Source of the DNA: a virus
IMG/VR virus record: IMGVR_UViG_3300033571_015661
Coordinates: 1-26,349 of that record
Reading direction: 5' to 3' (one strand)
DNA: 26,349 nt
Shown here: piece after piece, positions 9,001 through 17,150 of the stretch
Layout: every line of letters starts with the position of its first letter
Position numbering within the stretch: the first letter of the stretch is position 1
The notes under the pieces: generated by a model
The model's database searches: none
Told to the model about the DNA's origin: nothing
The model's input: the letters and a program-made list of their open reading frames with translations, nothing else
Translations under genes and position numbers: made by a program

Positions 9001-10456
9001 AGATTATGCTCGAAACGAGTACTTTAAAAAGTTTGCGAGAAGCAACGACATAGGAAAATTCATAGAAATATTTAGTTTATACGACTATTCAGTATTTGAG
9101 CAAGTAAAACAATTAGTACCTGCAAGAGCAAATCTAATAACGGGTGTATTAATAGAACCATCATTATTAGAGAGATCTAAAATAGAGAGAAAGTTTCCAA
9201 TAGTCAGTTACCCAAAGCAAGAAACTTTATTAAAGGGTGCTGTAATGGATATAGAATCTAATTTAGTACCTAATAATATAGGAGTTCTTGATTATTCCTT
9301 AGAGATAGAAATTGAAAAATCCAAAGAGAAAACTAATATAAAGTATTCACCTAAAATAGAACTTGAAAGAGAAAAAATAAAATCAGAATGTAATGTAGTT
9401 GTAGATGTTGAAGTAGAAATGAATAAATATAAAGTTATTCAAAGTATGAATTTAGTATCTATAGATAATAATGTATCAAATAGTAATTTGATAACTGATT
9501 CAGTAGGTAGAGTTTCATCAATGAATACTGAAGTTAGCTTAAAAGATTATTATAATAATTTTATAAAGTCAAATAATGAAACTAATATAGTTTTAGATAG
9601 ATATAATAGTGCTAATACTCCAAACTCTTCCATAAAGTTAACTAATTCTTATTTTAAAAATATACAACCTTTATCAAATGCAGATGTTATATTACAATAT
9701 ATAAACTATACATATAAAGATAGCAATGGAGTTTTAAAACAAAAATCATCGAGTGATTATGTATATAAACCATTTACTATTGAGGCAGATATAACTAAAA
9801 GAAATTTATATAAAAATAATGTATTAGATAAAAACGAATATGCTGTAGGTTCATTCTATGTTATAGATAATTCACTAAATATTGTAGAATTCAACGAATC
9901 ACAGCTGAGTAGTTCTAATTTTAAATTTTATTTCAAAACAGTGCAACCTAACATTAGTTCAGAAAGAAATCTAACAGGATTATTATTCAGAGAATTTTTG
10001 AATAAATATAAATATTCAATATATAATAAGGATAATACTATATATAGAAATCCTGATGGTGGAGGAATTATAAATCAGCACATAAGTGGTTCATCTATTA
10101 ATAACTTTTATAAGAAAGTTAAATATCATTTCTCAAGTTCGGGCAATTTTATATTAGGTCAAACTTCTCCAAATATGTTGAAGTCTCCTGTATATCTGTC
10201 AGGCATATCAGGAAAATTAAGTGACTACAGCAGAGAGTTAAATTATAAAATAAATAAAGAATATAAAGCATACTACTCATCATCTATTGAATATTCTAAT
10301 TATCAATATGTAGAGGATAGTAGTATTATGAGAGTTAGATTTAGAGGATCAAAGATTTCAGGGGCAGGTATTAATATTGATTCGACAGAAACAGTATATG
10401 GAGGCCCTGTGGTATCTGTTAAAATTGTAAATGAAAACGAAATTATAGTTCAATAA
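6059..10456 (+). CDS. Giant baseplate/tail protein with tail-protein-I-like and LamG-like segments
   Basis: The largest protein here, 1465 residues. About 1-440 is an N-terminal region I cannot assign. Residues 442-585 contain a segment like phage tail protein I families: a DEHPERGIPNELLPYYAKSLGW stretch near 479-500, then WRRIVNNLPYLLKTKG (544-559) and RALFSIYGIP (565-574). About 630-815 is a LamG/concanavalin-like beta region (DIWTVRMY at 712-719; a VRFSGSLQSYREYMGW block at 792-807). Residues 939-970 (SPTDQLNKDI, then FENFVGDP) and 986-1045 (YDYSVFEQVKQLVPARAN, then VLIEPSLLERS) are blocks I recognise from other large phage tail proteins. The last 400 residues are Asn/Ser/Lys-rich and unassigned. 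It probably forms part of the baseplate periphery. The size exceeds T4 gp7 (1032). Motif calls are by eye. Confidence 0.8.
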   Translation: MSLERYTNNTEILNTKNRLEGFVLSKNDINTLNQDIAVLSEFTPKANSKYTISVEAHIYNSNGDYISSNYNTEYKHSIKYSDFTFDIAKVFDSSNLLYGNFKLSMSFLVNLLGNYDDNPFYLEEISPDRTELKLTVKDSYISKNFNIVSEVELFKNFAGSLKVKNLLTNLVLNFNENKIVPIVNIKVDCRDRIVLYIKLYSPLLSSIVENDICHIAYKVLEDYVDIFNVRSSNLDTDSALSKYPNSVKILSNTSYTTCSETDVSNETDIKNWNSLLDTDADTSNSIIRRIFSGSQDVELNIDYTDFNNFIYYGSAAERIKNYDYKLKLIEYLNSQYIQADNTVSGSLYSVKSASNYTERIKKIVDSFDRFESFLYTKTGSLFSYDISGSVVPSPKYIANNRYVNYPTTSSQYLNWYSSHLNVATEYDRTNYTSLYYNTPDHILRDERNSQYVLFLHMVGQHFDNTYGFIKKLTSIHQRDEHPERGIPNELLPYYAKSLGWKIQNTRNLSDLWLYKLGTDSTGSYSEASGELLSKSYENLTHQIWRRIVNNLPYLLKTKGSTRSVRALFSIYGIPFTLISVKEYGGPQIDEDNPPLLSEDKFQYLLNFKRNQYIEIPRRLYTSSLDNISKVPQTTEFRFRTDYTGSVSMSLWAVEESSNRRNTLQNLELVHYTSSLYGKRTYGYLRYTIKTGSLGNLKAIRSTSSLMPLFDNDIWTVRMYSNHPVYNGSPFNGTINIDCAKSSDFVDNRISLSSSFSISANPNSLLYSLGATSNILPSGHKAVLGGTTGSNSVRFSGSLQSYREYMGWYSKRVFDAHVLNPSSYNANSYTSSYDELFRYYPIGIDNIRDNHSVYYYVSSSHPNQKFYGDNPATFKNFTGTQESQYTSKVETHYRQFPSLGANNPKSNKIRFESTKLDNNLAPDRRATVSRYDKEQRDSNRLSIVFSPTDQLNKDISNQFGAYNFENFVGDPKDSTSNSYKSLDYARNEYFKKFARSNDIGKFIEIFSLYDYSVFEQVKQLVPARANLITGVLIEPSLLERSKIERKFPIVSYPKQETLLKGAVMDIESNLVPNNIGVLDYSLEIEIEKSKEKTNIKYSPKIELEREKIKSECNVVVDVEVEMNKYKVIQSMNLVSIDNNVSNSNLITDSVGRVSSMNTEVSLKDYYNNFIKSNNETNIVLDRYNSANTPNSSIKLTNSYFKNIQPLSNADVILQYINYTYKDSNGVLKQKSSSDYVYKPFTIEADITKRNLYKNNVLDKNEYAVGSFYVIDNSLNIVEFNESQLSSSNFKFYFKTVQPNISSERNLTGLLFREFLNKYKYSIYNKDNTIYRNPDGGGIINQHISGSSINNFYKKVKYHFSSSGNFILGQTSPNMLKSPVYLSGISGKLSDYSRELNYKINKEYKAYYSSSIEYSNYQYVEDSSIMRVRFRGSKISGAGINIDSTETVYGGPVVSVKIVNENEIIVQ

Positions 10457-10527
10457 AATTTTAAAAAATGTACATATTGTTCAATAATTTAAAGTATAAT
10501 GTATATTTATAATAAAAAAACTTAAAT
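10457..10527 (+). promoter_or_regulatory. Longest gene-free gap of the window; possible promoter region
   Basis: This 71-base A/T-rich spacer is the longest intergenic gap in the window. It contains TATAAT at 10495-10500, about 28 bases before the next start codon, and A/T-rich sequence up to the ATG at 10528. A TTGTTC at 10477-10482 is only 12 bases upstream of it, too close for a canonical -35 element. A phage late promoter of the short TATAAATA type is not matched exactly. In such A/T-rich DNA a TATAAT is common by chance, so this is a weak call based mainly on gap size. Confidence 0.25.
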
Positions 10528-11214
10528 ATGGGATATTTAAACAATTCCTCAATTGTTATCGATGCAGTTCTTACTAAGAAGGGTAGAGAATTGTTGGCAA
10601 GAGGACAAAATGAATTTAGAGTAGCTTATTTTGCATTAGCTGATGATGAGATAGATTATAGTTTATGGAATAGTGACCACCCTTTAGGCAGTGCTTACTA
10701 TGGTAGAACCATCGAAAATCTACCAATTACTGAAGCTGTAACTGATGAAACTCAGGTTATGAAATACCCATTAGTAACACTTCCTAAGAATACTATAAGA
10801 ATACCTGTAGTATCAGTTGCACAAAATTCATATACATTTAAATCACCAACAGATAGAATAACGATTACTCCAAATACTGTGAATTTTCCAAGTGGAAACA
10901 TTGCATTAGGGTACACTGCTGTACTTAGTGATAGTGATGCAGCAACTTTTGTTAGTGTGACACCATCACCTGCACAGTCAGCGGGTCAAGATACTGCGAG
11001 TAGTACACCACTTGCTATTAGTGATTTAGAATCATCACAAACAGTATCGGTAAGTGGAACGTCATTTACTCTTTCAGGTAAGTTCTCTACAATTAGATCT
11101 AAAAAAGCAACTTTAACCATAATTGGAAATGAGACAGGAGGCAGAGTAACTATTGAATTAACAATTAATAGATTAACTCAAACTAATTCTTCTGCTGCAA
11201 ACATCACAATTTAA
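10528..11214 (+). CDS. Conserved phage structural protein with C-terminal Ig-like region
   Basis: A 228-residue protein. The N-terminal 90 residues form a compact conserved unit: V-L-T-K-K-G-R-E-L-L-A-R at 14-25, YFALADDEIDYSLWN at 34-48, HPLGSAYYG at 51-59, and TDETQVMKYPLVTLPK at 72-87. I recognise this unit from uncharacterised structural proteins of large tailed phages. Residues 95-215 are Ser/Thr-rich, alternate beta-like stretches, and look like a bacterial Ig-like domain (NETGGRVTIELTI at 201-213). The gene follows the longest spacer in the window and precedes the three paralogous tail-decoration genes, so it may start a sub-operon. A tail or baseplate location is inferred from neighbours. 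No enzymatic motif is visible. Confidence 0.65.
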   Translation: MGYLNNSSIVIDAVLTKKGRELLARGQNEFRVAYFALADDEIDYSLWNSDHPLGSAYYGRTIENLPITEAVTDETQVMKYPLVTLPKNTIRIPVVSVAQNSYTFKSPTDRITITPNTVNFPSGNIALGYTAVLSDSDAATFVSVTPSPAQSAGQDTASSTPLAISDLESSQTVSVSGTSFTLSGKFSTIRSKKATLTIIGNETGGRVTIELTINRLTQTNSSAANITI

Positions 11215-11225
11215 AAATATAAAAT

Positions 11226-12308
11226 ATGTTCGTTAGATTTCAAGCTGATGATGTTGTTCCAAATCAACAGGAAACTGTTACAAGAGCAATGTTCTCGAAT
11301 AATGTAGGTAATTTAACTACATTCTTCACATCCTCTGCTCAAACAGCAGCTCAAAAAACGTATTACTACGAATTGTTTAATAGTGCATCAAACGCACCAA
11401 CTGCGGAAGCTCAATTCTCTATTGCATTTGGACATCGATTTGGTTCAGGATCTGAAAGTGAGGGTGGTCAAGTGGATGATACTCCATCAAGAGCTATATA
11501 TTCTCAGTATAGACAATTATGTTTAGATGCGGGAATTAAATCATTTACAAATAGTGGAGTTAATTCTAACTTTATATATGTTTTGAATTTTAATAGGTCA
11601 AGACTTAAAGATGGCATTGATGAAGGTAATATTGAAATAAATCTACATCATTTATCAGGATCTCAGTTCATAAACGGCCCGGGACACAATAGAACTCACA
11701 CAGGTTCTAACGTAACTTTAGGAGCTCCAAGAGCTTTAAGATTGATAGATGATAGTAAAATATCATCTGCAACAATGACATCAGCAGGAGAGGTATATAA
11801 TATTGTATCAGGTTCTATTGAAAATGGAGTTTTCAATTCAGCATCACCTAAATATTATGGTAAATTATTTCCAAGATTAGGTGTAGTTGTTTTAGATGGA
11901 GTAAAGTTAGACTTATCTGCATCATTCGGTACTGTTACAGGTTCTGATATTGCAGGAGATAATGCTTACAAATTGTATAAATCATTGTCAGGATCGGCAG
12001 CAAGACTTACTGATTTAAGTGGTGATGTTTTAGGATTGTCGGCAAGAAGCAAAGAATATGTTAAATCTACTCATTACTTTGTTAGAGCAAGAGCATCTCA
12101 ATTTAATTTCTCAAATAATCCTACATTCGTAACAGGTTCAGATGGAAATTTAGCCGTATCAGATTTCATTAATGATCCTAAAGTATATATTACTACTATA
12201 GGTTTATATGATGACAATAAAAATTTATTGGCTGTAGCAAAATCAAGTAAGCCTATACAGAAATCTTTTAGAAAAGAAACACTAATTGAAGTTAAGTTAG
12301 ATTATTAA
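11226..12308 (+). CDS. Tail-associated protein, founder of a three-gene paralogous family
   Basis: A 360-residue protein with no recognised enzyme motif. From residue 20 to the end it aligns with the last 363 residues of the protein at 12348. Shared motifs include RAMFSNNVGN, an H-x(4)-GSGS-(3)-GGQ-x-(1)-DTP block, HLSGSQFI, HTGSNV-x-LG, YNIVSGSIE-(1)-GV, a YFGKL/YYGKL-F/Y-P block and SASFGTVT. The final 40 residues (321-360), beginning YITTIGLYDDN and containing LLAVAK, are also present at the ends of the proteins at 12348 and 15246. A preceding FVRARASQFNFSNNPT stretch (285-300) belongs to the same module. Here the family exists without any N-terminal extension, so it may be the basic form. 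It starts 12 bases after the previous gene. A virion structural role is inferred from context. Confidence 0.7.
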   Translation: MFVRFQADDVVPNQQETVTRAMFSNNVGNLTTFFTSSAQTAAQKTYYYELFNSASNAPTAEAQFSIAFGHRFGSGSESEGGQVDDTPSRAIYSQYRQLCLDAGIKSFTNSGVNSNFIYVLNFNRSRLKDGIDEGNIEINLHHLSGSQFINGPGHNRTHTGSNVTLGAPRALRLIDDSKISSATMTSAGEVYNIVSGSIENGVFNSASPKYYGKLFPRLGVVVLDGVKLDLSASFGTVTGSDIAGDNAYKLYKSLSGSAARLTDLSGDVLGLSARSKEYVKSTHYFVRARASQFNFSNNPTFVTGSDGNLAVSDFINDPKVYITTIGLYDDNKNLLAVAKSSKPIQKSFRKETLIEVKLDY

Positions 12309-12347
12309 TAAAGTATTTAATAATAAATACATTAGAGGTATATATAT

Positions 12348-15242
12348 ATGGATTTTATAGCATTCGAAATATTTTATTTCTATTCTGACCAAGAAAAGGA
12401 AGCATACTTAAATAGTCTACAATTAAGAGATAGGATAACCTATCAACGTAGATATGATGCTTGGTTTTATGATCCTCTAAATCCATTAACAAACGGATCT
12501 CCATCAACCTCTACAGGAACTACATTAACTTCTCAGAGCGTAGTTGTTTATTATGAATTAGCATCATGTGGAGGTACAGGATATGCATTTACAACGATAG
12601 CTCCCGCAGGTATTAATCAAGTTTATATAGATAGTCAAAGTGGTACTTTTTATATATACACAGGTAGTGCAAGATCCCTAATAGAACAACCTACAGGATT
12701 TAATGGTAGTTTACAGATAGTGAGTGGTAGATTTACGTGTAATCAAGTTACTATCACACCTACGATTGTATCACCAACAGCAACACCGACACCAACACCG
12801 ACACCTACACCTGTACCTACTATTGTTACTATATCACCTACGTCTACAACACAAATTACACCAACAAGTACTCGTATACCAAGTGTAACACCTACACCAA
12901 CACCATTACCAACGAGTACATATTACGTACTTTCATCTTGTAATGGTAGTGGAGATATAATAACAACACAAGTTCCGCAAACAAATCAATTATATGTTGA
13001 TTTTTCAGAAGTTGATACAGGAATATTCTACACATATAATGGAAATACTGTTAGATTAACCTCTACAGAAGGTAGAAATTTTATAAATAATTTACAAAAA
13101 GTTGCGGGAAGAACTAATTGTAAAGATGATAGAAGACCTGTAGCAGGTCTCATAAGTGTAAATCTAAAATTTGTTAATTGTAATATTGAGGAATCATTAA
13201 GTTCTAATCTATTACCTAACAGTTTGAGTGTAATTACGCCTAATTCATCTCAAATAAAAACAATACCTTTAGGATTTGTAAATTTAGGTAAAAATAATAC
13301 TGTACTATTTCCAAATTCTTATAATAAGAATATTGATGAAATATTTACAAAAGCAGGAGTATATACTATTAATTTTCCAAGTATTGCTGATTATAATACT
13401 CCGAGTCCGTTAACATTTACATTAAATTCTGTTGCTGATACTCAGGATTTAACTGTATCGTATACAAAGGATTGTGATGGTGAGACTATTATAGATCCTC
13501 CTCCTGTTCCTGATAATGTATATACAACATTTAGTGGATTAATATCTCCTGATTTACAGACTGCTTACAGATCTCGTTGTTCAAGTGGTGATTATAAACC
13601 GGGATTGTTCGTGCCGGGGGAAATCCTCTTGAACGGACAACTCATAGGAAGAGGAACAGCAAGTGTTTCTTTACAAATCGGTAGTAGTTATACCGTAGAA
13701 TTTAGAAAACCATCTCATCCATATTTCACATTCAGTGATGGTAGTCCTAATACATATACATTTGTAGCATCATCTGCAACTACGAGGATAGAGAGTTTAT
13801 TTACACCTTCTTTTGCAAAAGTTACAGGTGGTCTATCAGTGGTTACAAATATAACACCTAATATAGCGGGTGTTAACTTTAATCCAAAGATTTATATAAG
13901 TAATATAGGTCAGATTGGGGAAGGTTCTGTTAATGATTATCAATTAGAGCAGGGACAATATACCTTATACTTCGAGCCTATAAAAGTTGCGGGGATGATA
14001 TTTATCACTCCTAAACAAAGAACTATAACCATAGGACTTTGTGATACTTTAAAAATAAGTGAGACTTATACAGGAGTAGCATTACCAACAAATTATTGGC
14101 TCAAAAAAATAGATTCTATAGATCAAATGAAATATAACTCTGTTATAACAAGAGGAATGTTTTCAAATGGTATAGCTAATATGGTTTCTTTTTATAAATC
14201 AAGTATATCAGACTCTTTAGATAATTTCTATACGCATGTATACCATGAACGAATAACCCATCCTACATCTTCTATACAATTTAGTTTAGCTTATGGTCAT
14301 TCTGAAGGTTCAGGATCAAATGATGAGGGAGGTCAGTACAATGATACCCCTACAAGAGCCATATTTGGACAGTACCGAAGTATAATCGTAGGAAATACTT
14401 CTAATACCATAAATCTATCAGGTACTCCTACAAAGCATTTCTATGCTATTTCTTATCAGAAAGACAGAAGAGATACAAGAGCTGATTATAATGCTTTAGA
14501 ATTAAACATAGCACATTTATCGGGATCTCAATTTATAAGTAGTTCTAATATGAGATATCATACAGGATCTAATGTTAGATTGGGGGGTAGAGGCAAAGTT
14601 TTACGTTTAATATCAGATTATAAAATAAACAATAATCCGAGTAGAGCAACACCATCAGCTCCATTAGAATATAATATAGTATCAGGTTCTATAGAAGATG
14701 GAGTCTACAATAGCAATAATCCTCATTATTTTGGCAAACTGTATCCAAGTTTAGGATTAGTATTACTCGATGCTAATAAACTTGATGTATCTGCATCATT
14801 AGGTACTGTAACTACTCGTGAAATAGATGGTAAGAATCAATTAAAACTATTTACAGCTATTTCAGGTGCTGCTTTATACACAGATATAAGTGGGGATAAA
14901 TTAGGTATGAAGGCAAGATCTACTAAAGAGGAGTTATCTTTTTACTACTATATACATGTAAAGAACAAAGAATTTAACTATTCAAATAATCCAAGTATAT
15001 ACAATACAGATGGTATTGATATATTAAAGTATGGAGTTGGTAGTAATCAGATAGTATCTTCCCAAATTTTAGATAACACTGCTGTTATAAATACTAATTT
15101 TATAAGTAGACCTACTACATACATAACTACTATTGGATTATATGATGAAAATAGAAATTTAATAGCTGTTGGTAAGTTAAGCAATCCTGAATTGAATAAT
15201 TTTACTGAGGAGGTAATGTTCACTGTAAAACTAAAGTTTTAA
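12348..15242 (+). CDS. Modular tail protein: adhesin-like N-terminus fused to a copy of the 360-residue family
   Basis: A 964-residue protein. Residues 68-132 and 192-259 are two divergent copies of a YYEL/YYVL module, closely related to the one in the collagen-like protein at 3636 (both contain an E/Q-QPT-x-x-NGS-x-QIVSG block). Between them is a Pro-Thr linker (about 138-190), including a TISPTST-x-QITPT-x-TRIP segment also found in that protein. About 265-580 holds several beta-rich stretches, possibly Ig/carboxypeptidase-like repeats. From about 602 to 964 the sequence is homologous to the whole 360-residue protein upstream and ends in the same 40-residue block (925-964, YITTIGLYDEN). It looks like a fusion in which a conserved attachment part carries exchangeable surface modules. 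The start at 12348 has an AGAGG about nine bases upstream, one of the few Shine-Dalgarno-like sequences here. Confidence 0.75.
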   Translation: MDFIAFEIFYFYSDQEKEAYLNSLQLRDRITYQRRYDAWFYDPLNPLTNGSPSTSTGTTLTSQSVVVYYELASCGGTGYAFTTIAPAGINQVYIDSQSGTFYIYTGSARSLIEQPTGFNGSLQIVSGRFTCNQVTITPTIVSPTATPTPTPTPTPVPTIVTISPTSTTQITPTSTRIPSVTPTPTPLPTSTYYVLSSCNGSGDIITTQVPQTNQLYVDFSEVDTGIFYTYNGNTVRLTSTEGRNFINNLQKVAGRTNCKDDRRPVAGLISVNLKFVNCNIEESLSSNLLPNSLSVITPNSSQIKTIPLGFVNLGKNNTVLFPNSYNKNIDEIFTKAGVYTINFPSIADYNTPSPLTFTLNSVADTQDLTVSYTKDCDGETIIDPPPVPDNVYTTFSGLISPDLQTAYRSRCSSGDYKPGLFVPGEILLNGQLIGRGTASVSLQIGSSYTVEFRKPSHPYFTFSDGSPNTYTFVASSATTRIESLFTPSFAKVTGGLSVVTNITPNIAGVNFNPKIYISNIGQIGEGSVNDYQLEQGQYTLYFEPIKVAGMIFITPKQRTITIGLCDTLKISETYTGVALPTNYWLKKIDSIDQMKYNSVITRGMFSNGIANMVSFYKSSISDSLDNFYTHVYHERITHPTSSIQFSLAYGHSEGSGSNDEGGQYNDTPTRAIFGQYRSIIVGNTSNTINLSGTPTKHFYAISYQKDRRDTRADYNALELNIAHLSGSQFISSSNMRYHTGSNVRLGGRGKVLRLISDYKINNNPSRATPSAPLEYNIVSGSIEDGVYNSNNPHYFGKLYPSLGLVLLDANKLDVSASLGTVTTREIDGKNQLKLFTAISGAALYTDISGDKLGMKARSTKEELSFYYYIHVKNKEFNYSNNPSIYNTDGIDILKYGVGSNQIVSSQILDNTAVINTNFISRPTTYITTIGLYDENRNLIAVGKLSNPELNNFTEEVMFTVKLKF

Positions 15243-15245
15243 GAT

Positions 15246-16916
15246 ATGTATGAACTTTCAGTATTTGAAAAAATAAGGAAATCTGATTATACGATACTTC
15301 CATATGAAGCTAATAAATCATATTCAATAGATTCCAATAAAGCAAAATCTTTAGGATATTCATATAAAATAGCTAATTATTTTAAAGATTCGTTACCTAT
15401 AAGTTCATCTAAGTATTATGCAGTAAATGCACCAACAAGTTCAGATGGTTCTTATAATTATCTTAATTGGAGAGTTATAAATCATATGTATTATAGAAAT
15501 GCATATGATTCTTATGAATCTTGGGAAGGTAATTCTAAAAGATATACTGAAAAAAGATTATTTACAACGTCAAGTATTATATCTGCTCCATATTTTGATA
15601 TGGGAGATGGTTTTAGGAAAGGTTCTGTAAGAATAACAAGTAATAATTTAGATTTAAGAGATGATTCTAACAATAATATTTATGATTATAGTATAAATTC
15701 ATCGAGTCTTGTAGATTCTAACTATTTAGATGCCTACTTTGGATTTCAGAACTTATATCATCATACTAAAAAAGGTTTTGGAACAGGTATTTCAAAAGAT
15801 TTCTCATTTGAATCGAATACTATTGGAGAATCATTGCATTTCAAAACTTATAATGTAGGTTTAAGTGATGGTATAAAAATAAATAATACGGGTAGTGGTG
15901 CTAAACTTGATTTCATAGGAACAAGTTACGCAGAAATACCACATTATGAGCAGTTATCTTATGAATTATCAGAAGATTTTACATTAAGTTTTTGGTTACA
16001 GGCTCCGATTAGCCAAAGTAACACTACATTTACTACTAATTCTATAATAACTAAAAAAAGTTATAGTAATATTATACAATCAGGCGAATTTGATGTAATT
16101 ACTGACAGTGGATACTTGAAAAGAAACTACATAAGCTCAAGTATTTCATATACTCCTGTTGAATATTATCCATATGACGTATCGATATACAACCAAACAG
16201 CAGGTTCTGACGTTGGTAAAATACTTTTTAAAAGATCTGATGGTGTAAAAACTATGTCTGTAAAAAGCATAGCATCTATAAATGATGGAAATTATCACCA
16301 TGTATGTGTAACCAAAAGTAATAATTTATTTAAATTATACATTGATGGTGCATTACAAACATCGGCTTTTGATGTAAATAATGAGCCTACAAATGCCCAT
16401 ACAATAATTTTGGGAGCTGACGATAAGAAGGGAACAAAGCAATATTTAGGATCTATAGATGAATTAAGATTCTATAGTAAAGCTATGACAAATACAGAGA
16501 TATCTTCATCTTTGGCAAACTCTTCAAATGCATTAGCATATCAAACTATAAATGTTGGAAATGTATTCTATAGAAGAGGAGAAGTTATTATAACATCACC
16601 TATAAAAAAATATCATAATATATTAAAAAATCAGCAGTGGAATTTATCTTATAAGAATAAATATGTAATTTATGAATATGAAACATTAGTTAAGATACGA
16701 GCAGGTTCGTTTAACAAAACTATGAATCCAACATCTATTCAGAGTCCTAAGTCAAATTTATATCTTAATGATTTTACGGGATCATTAGCTCCTTATGCAA
16801 CAACAATAGGATTGTATAATAAAAACTTTCAATTAGTTGCTGTAGCTAAATTTGGAAGACCTCTCAAAATGAGAGATGATGTTGATATAAATGTTATAAT
16901 TAAAATGGATTATTGA
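15246..16916 (+). CDS. LamG-domain tail protein with shared C-terminal module
   Basis: A 556-residue protein starting three bases after its neighbour's stop. Residues 220-425 form a LamG/concanavalin-like domain: SEDFTLSFWLQAP (242-254), then NDGNYHHVCVTKS (346-358), LFKLYIDGAL (361-370) and YLGSIDELRFYSKAMT (400-415). These are the standard beta-strand signatures of LamG-type glycan- or protein-binding folds. The C-terminus (about 481-556) carries VKIRAGSFN and then a 40-residue block from 517 (YATTIGLYNKN, LVAVAKFGRP). It is the same length and position as the ends of the two upstream paralogues. An FYRRGEVIIT stretch at 441-450 precedes it. I read it as a tail or baseplate decoration protein whose LamG domain could contact a host surface or another virion protein. 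The binding partner is unknown. Confidence 0.78.
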   Translation: MYELSVFEKIRKSDYTILPYEANKSYSIDSNKAKSLGYSYKIANYFKDSLPISSSKYYAVNAPTSSDGSYNYLNWRVINHMYYRNAYDSYESWEGNSKRYTEKRLFTTSSIISAPYFDMGDGFRKGSVRITSNNLDLRDDSNNNIYDYSINSSSLVDSNYLDAYFGFQNLYHHTKKGFGTGISKDFSFESNTIGESLHFKTYNVGLSDGIKINNTGSGAKLDFIGTSYAEIPHYEQLSYELSEDFTLSFWLQAPISQSNTTFTTNSIITKKSYSNIIQSGEFDVITDSGYLKRNYISSSISYTPVEYYPYDVSIYNQTAGSDVGKILFKRSDGVKTMSVKSIASINDGNYHHVCVTKSNNLFKLYIDGALQTSAFDVNNEPTNAHTIILGADDKKGTKQYLGSIDELRFYSKAMTNTEISSSLANSSNALAYQTINVGNVFYRRGEVIITSPIKKYHNILKNQQWNLSYKNKYVIYEYETLVKIRAGSFNKTMNPTSIQSPKSNLYLNDFTGSLAPYATTIGLYNKNFQLVAVAKFGRPLKMRDDVDINVIIKMDY

Positions 16917-16928
16917 TATTGAAAAAAT

Positions 16929-17132
16929 ATGAAAAATAAATTAAAAGTAGAAAAATATATAAATAGTAACAGTACTAATATATTAAATATATTTGAAGAA
17001 GATTATGATTTTACTAATTTTATAAAAATAAAAAATAAATCATATAAGAAAATACATAATAGTGCTGATAAACTAAACAATAAAACAAAAAAAAATTACT
17101 ACAATAGAATAATTGATATTGATGAAGATTGA
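16929..17132 (+). CDS. Small Lys/Asn-rich hypothetical protein
   Basis: A 67-residue open frame, very rich in Lys, Asn and Ile, with an acidic Asp/Glu C-terminus. The start is preceded by GAAAAAAT and lies 12 bases after the LamG gene stop; the next gene starts 18 bases after its TGA. Nothing in it matches a family I know and no membrane segment is present. It is accepted as a gene because it fills the space between two well-supported genes on the coding strand. Composition alone cannot prove translation in DNA this A/T-rich. Confidence 0.55.
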   Translation: MKNKLKVEKYINSNSTNILNIFEEDYDFTNFIKIKNKSYKKIHNSADKLNNKTKKNYYNRIIDIDED

Positions 17133-17150
17133 AGGTATTAAAAATTAATT

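Noticed and set aside
10457-10527. Rho-independent terminator in the longest gap
   Set aside because: No G/C-containing stem followed by a T run is visible; short A/T palindromes such as ATGTACAT are expected by chance in this composition.
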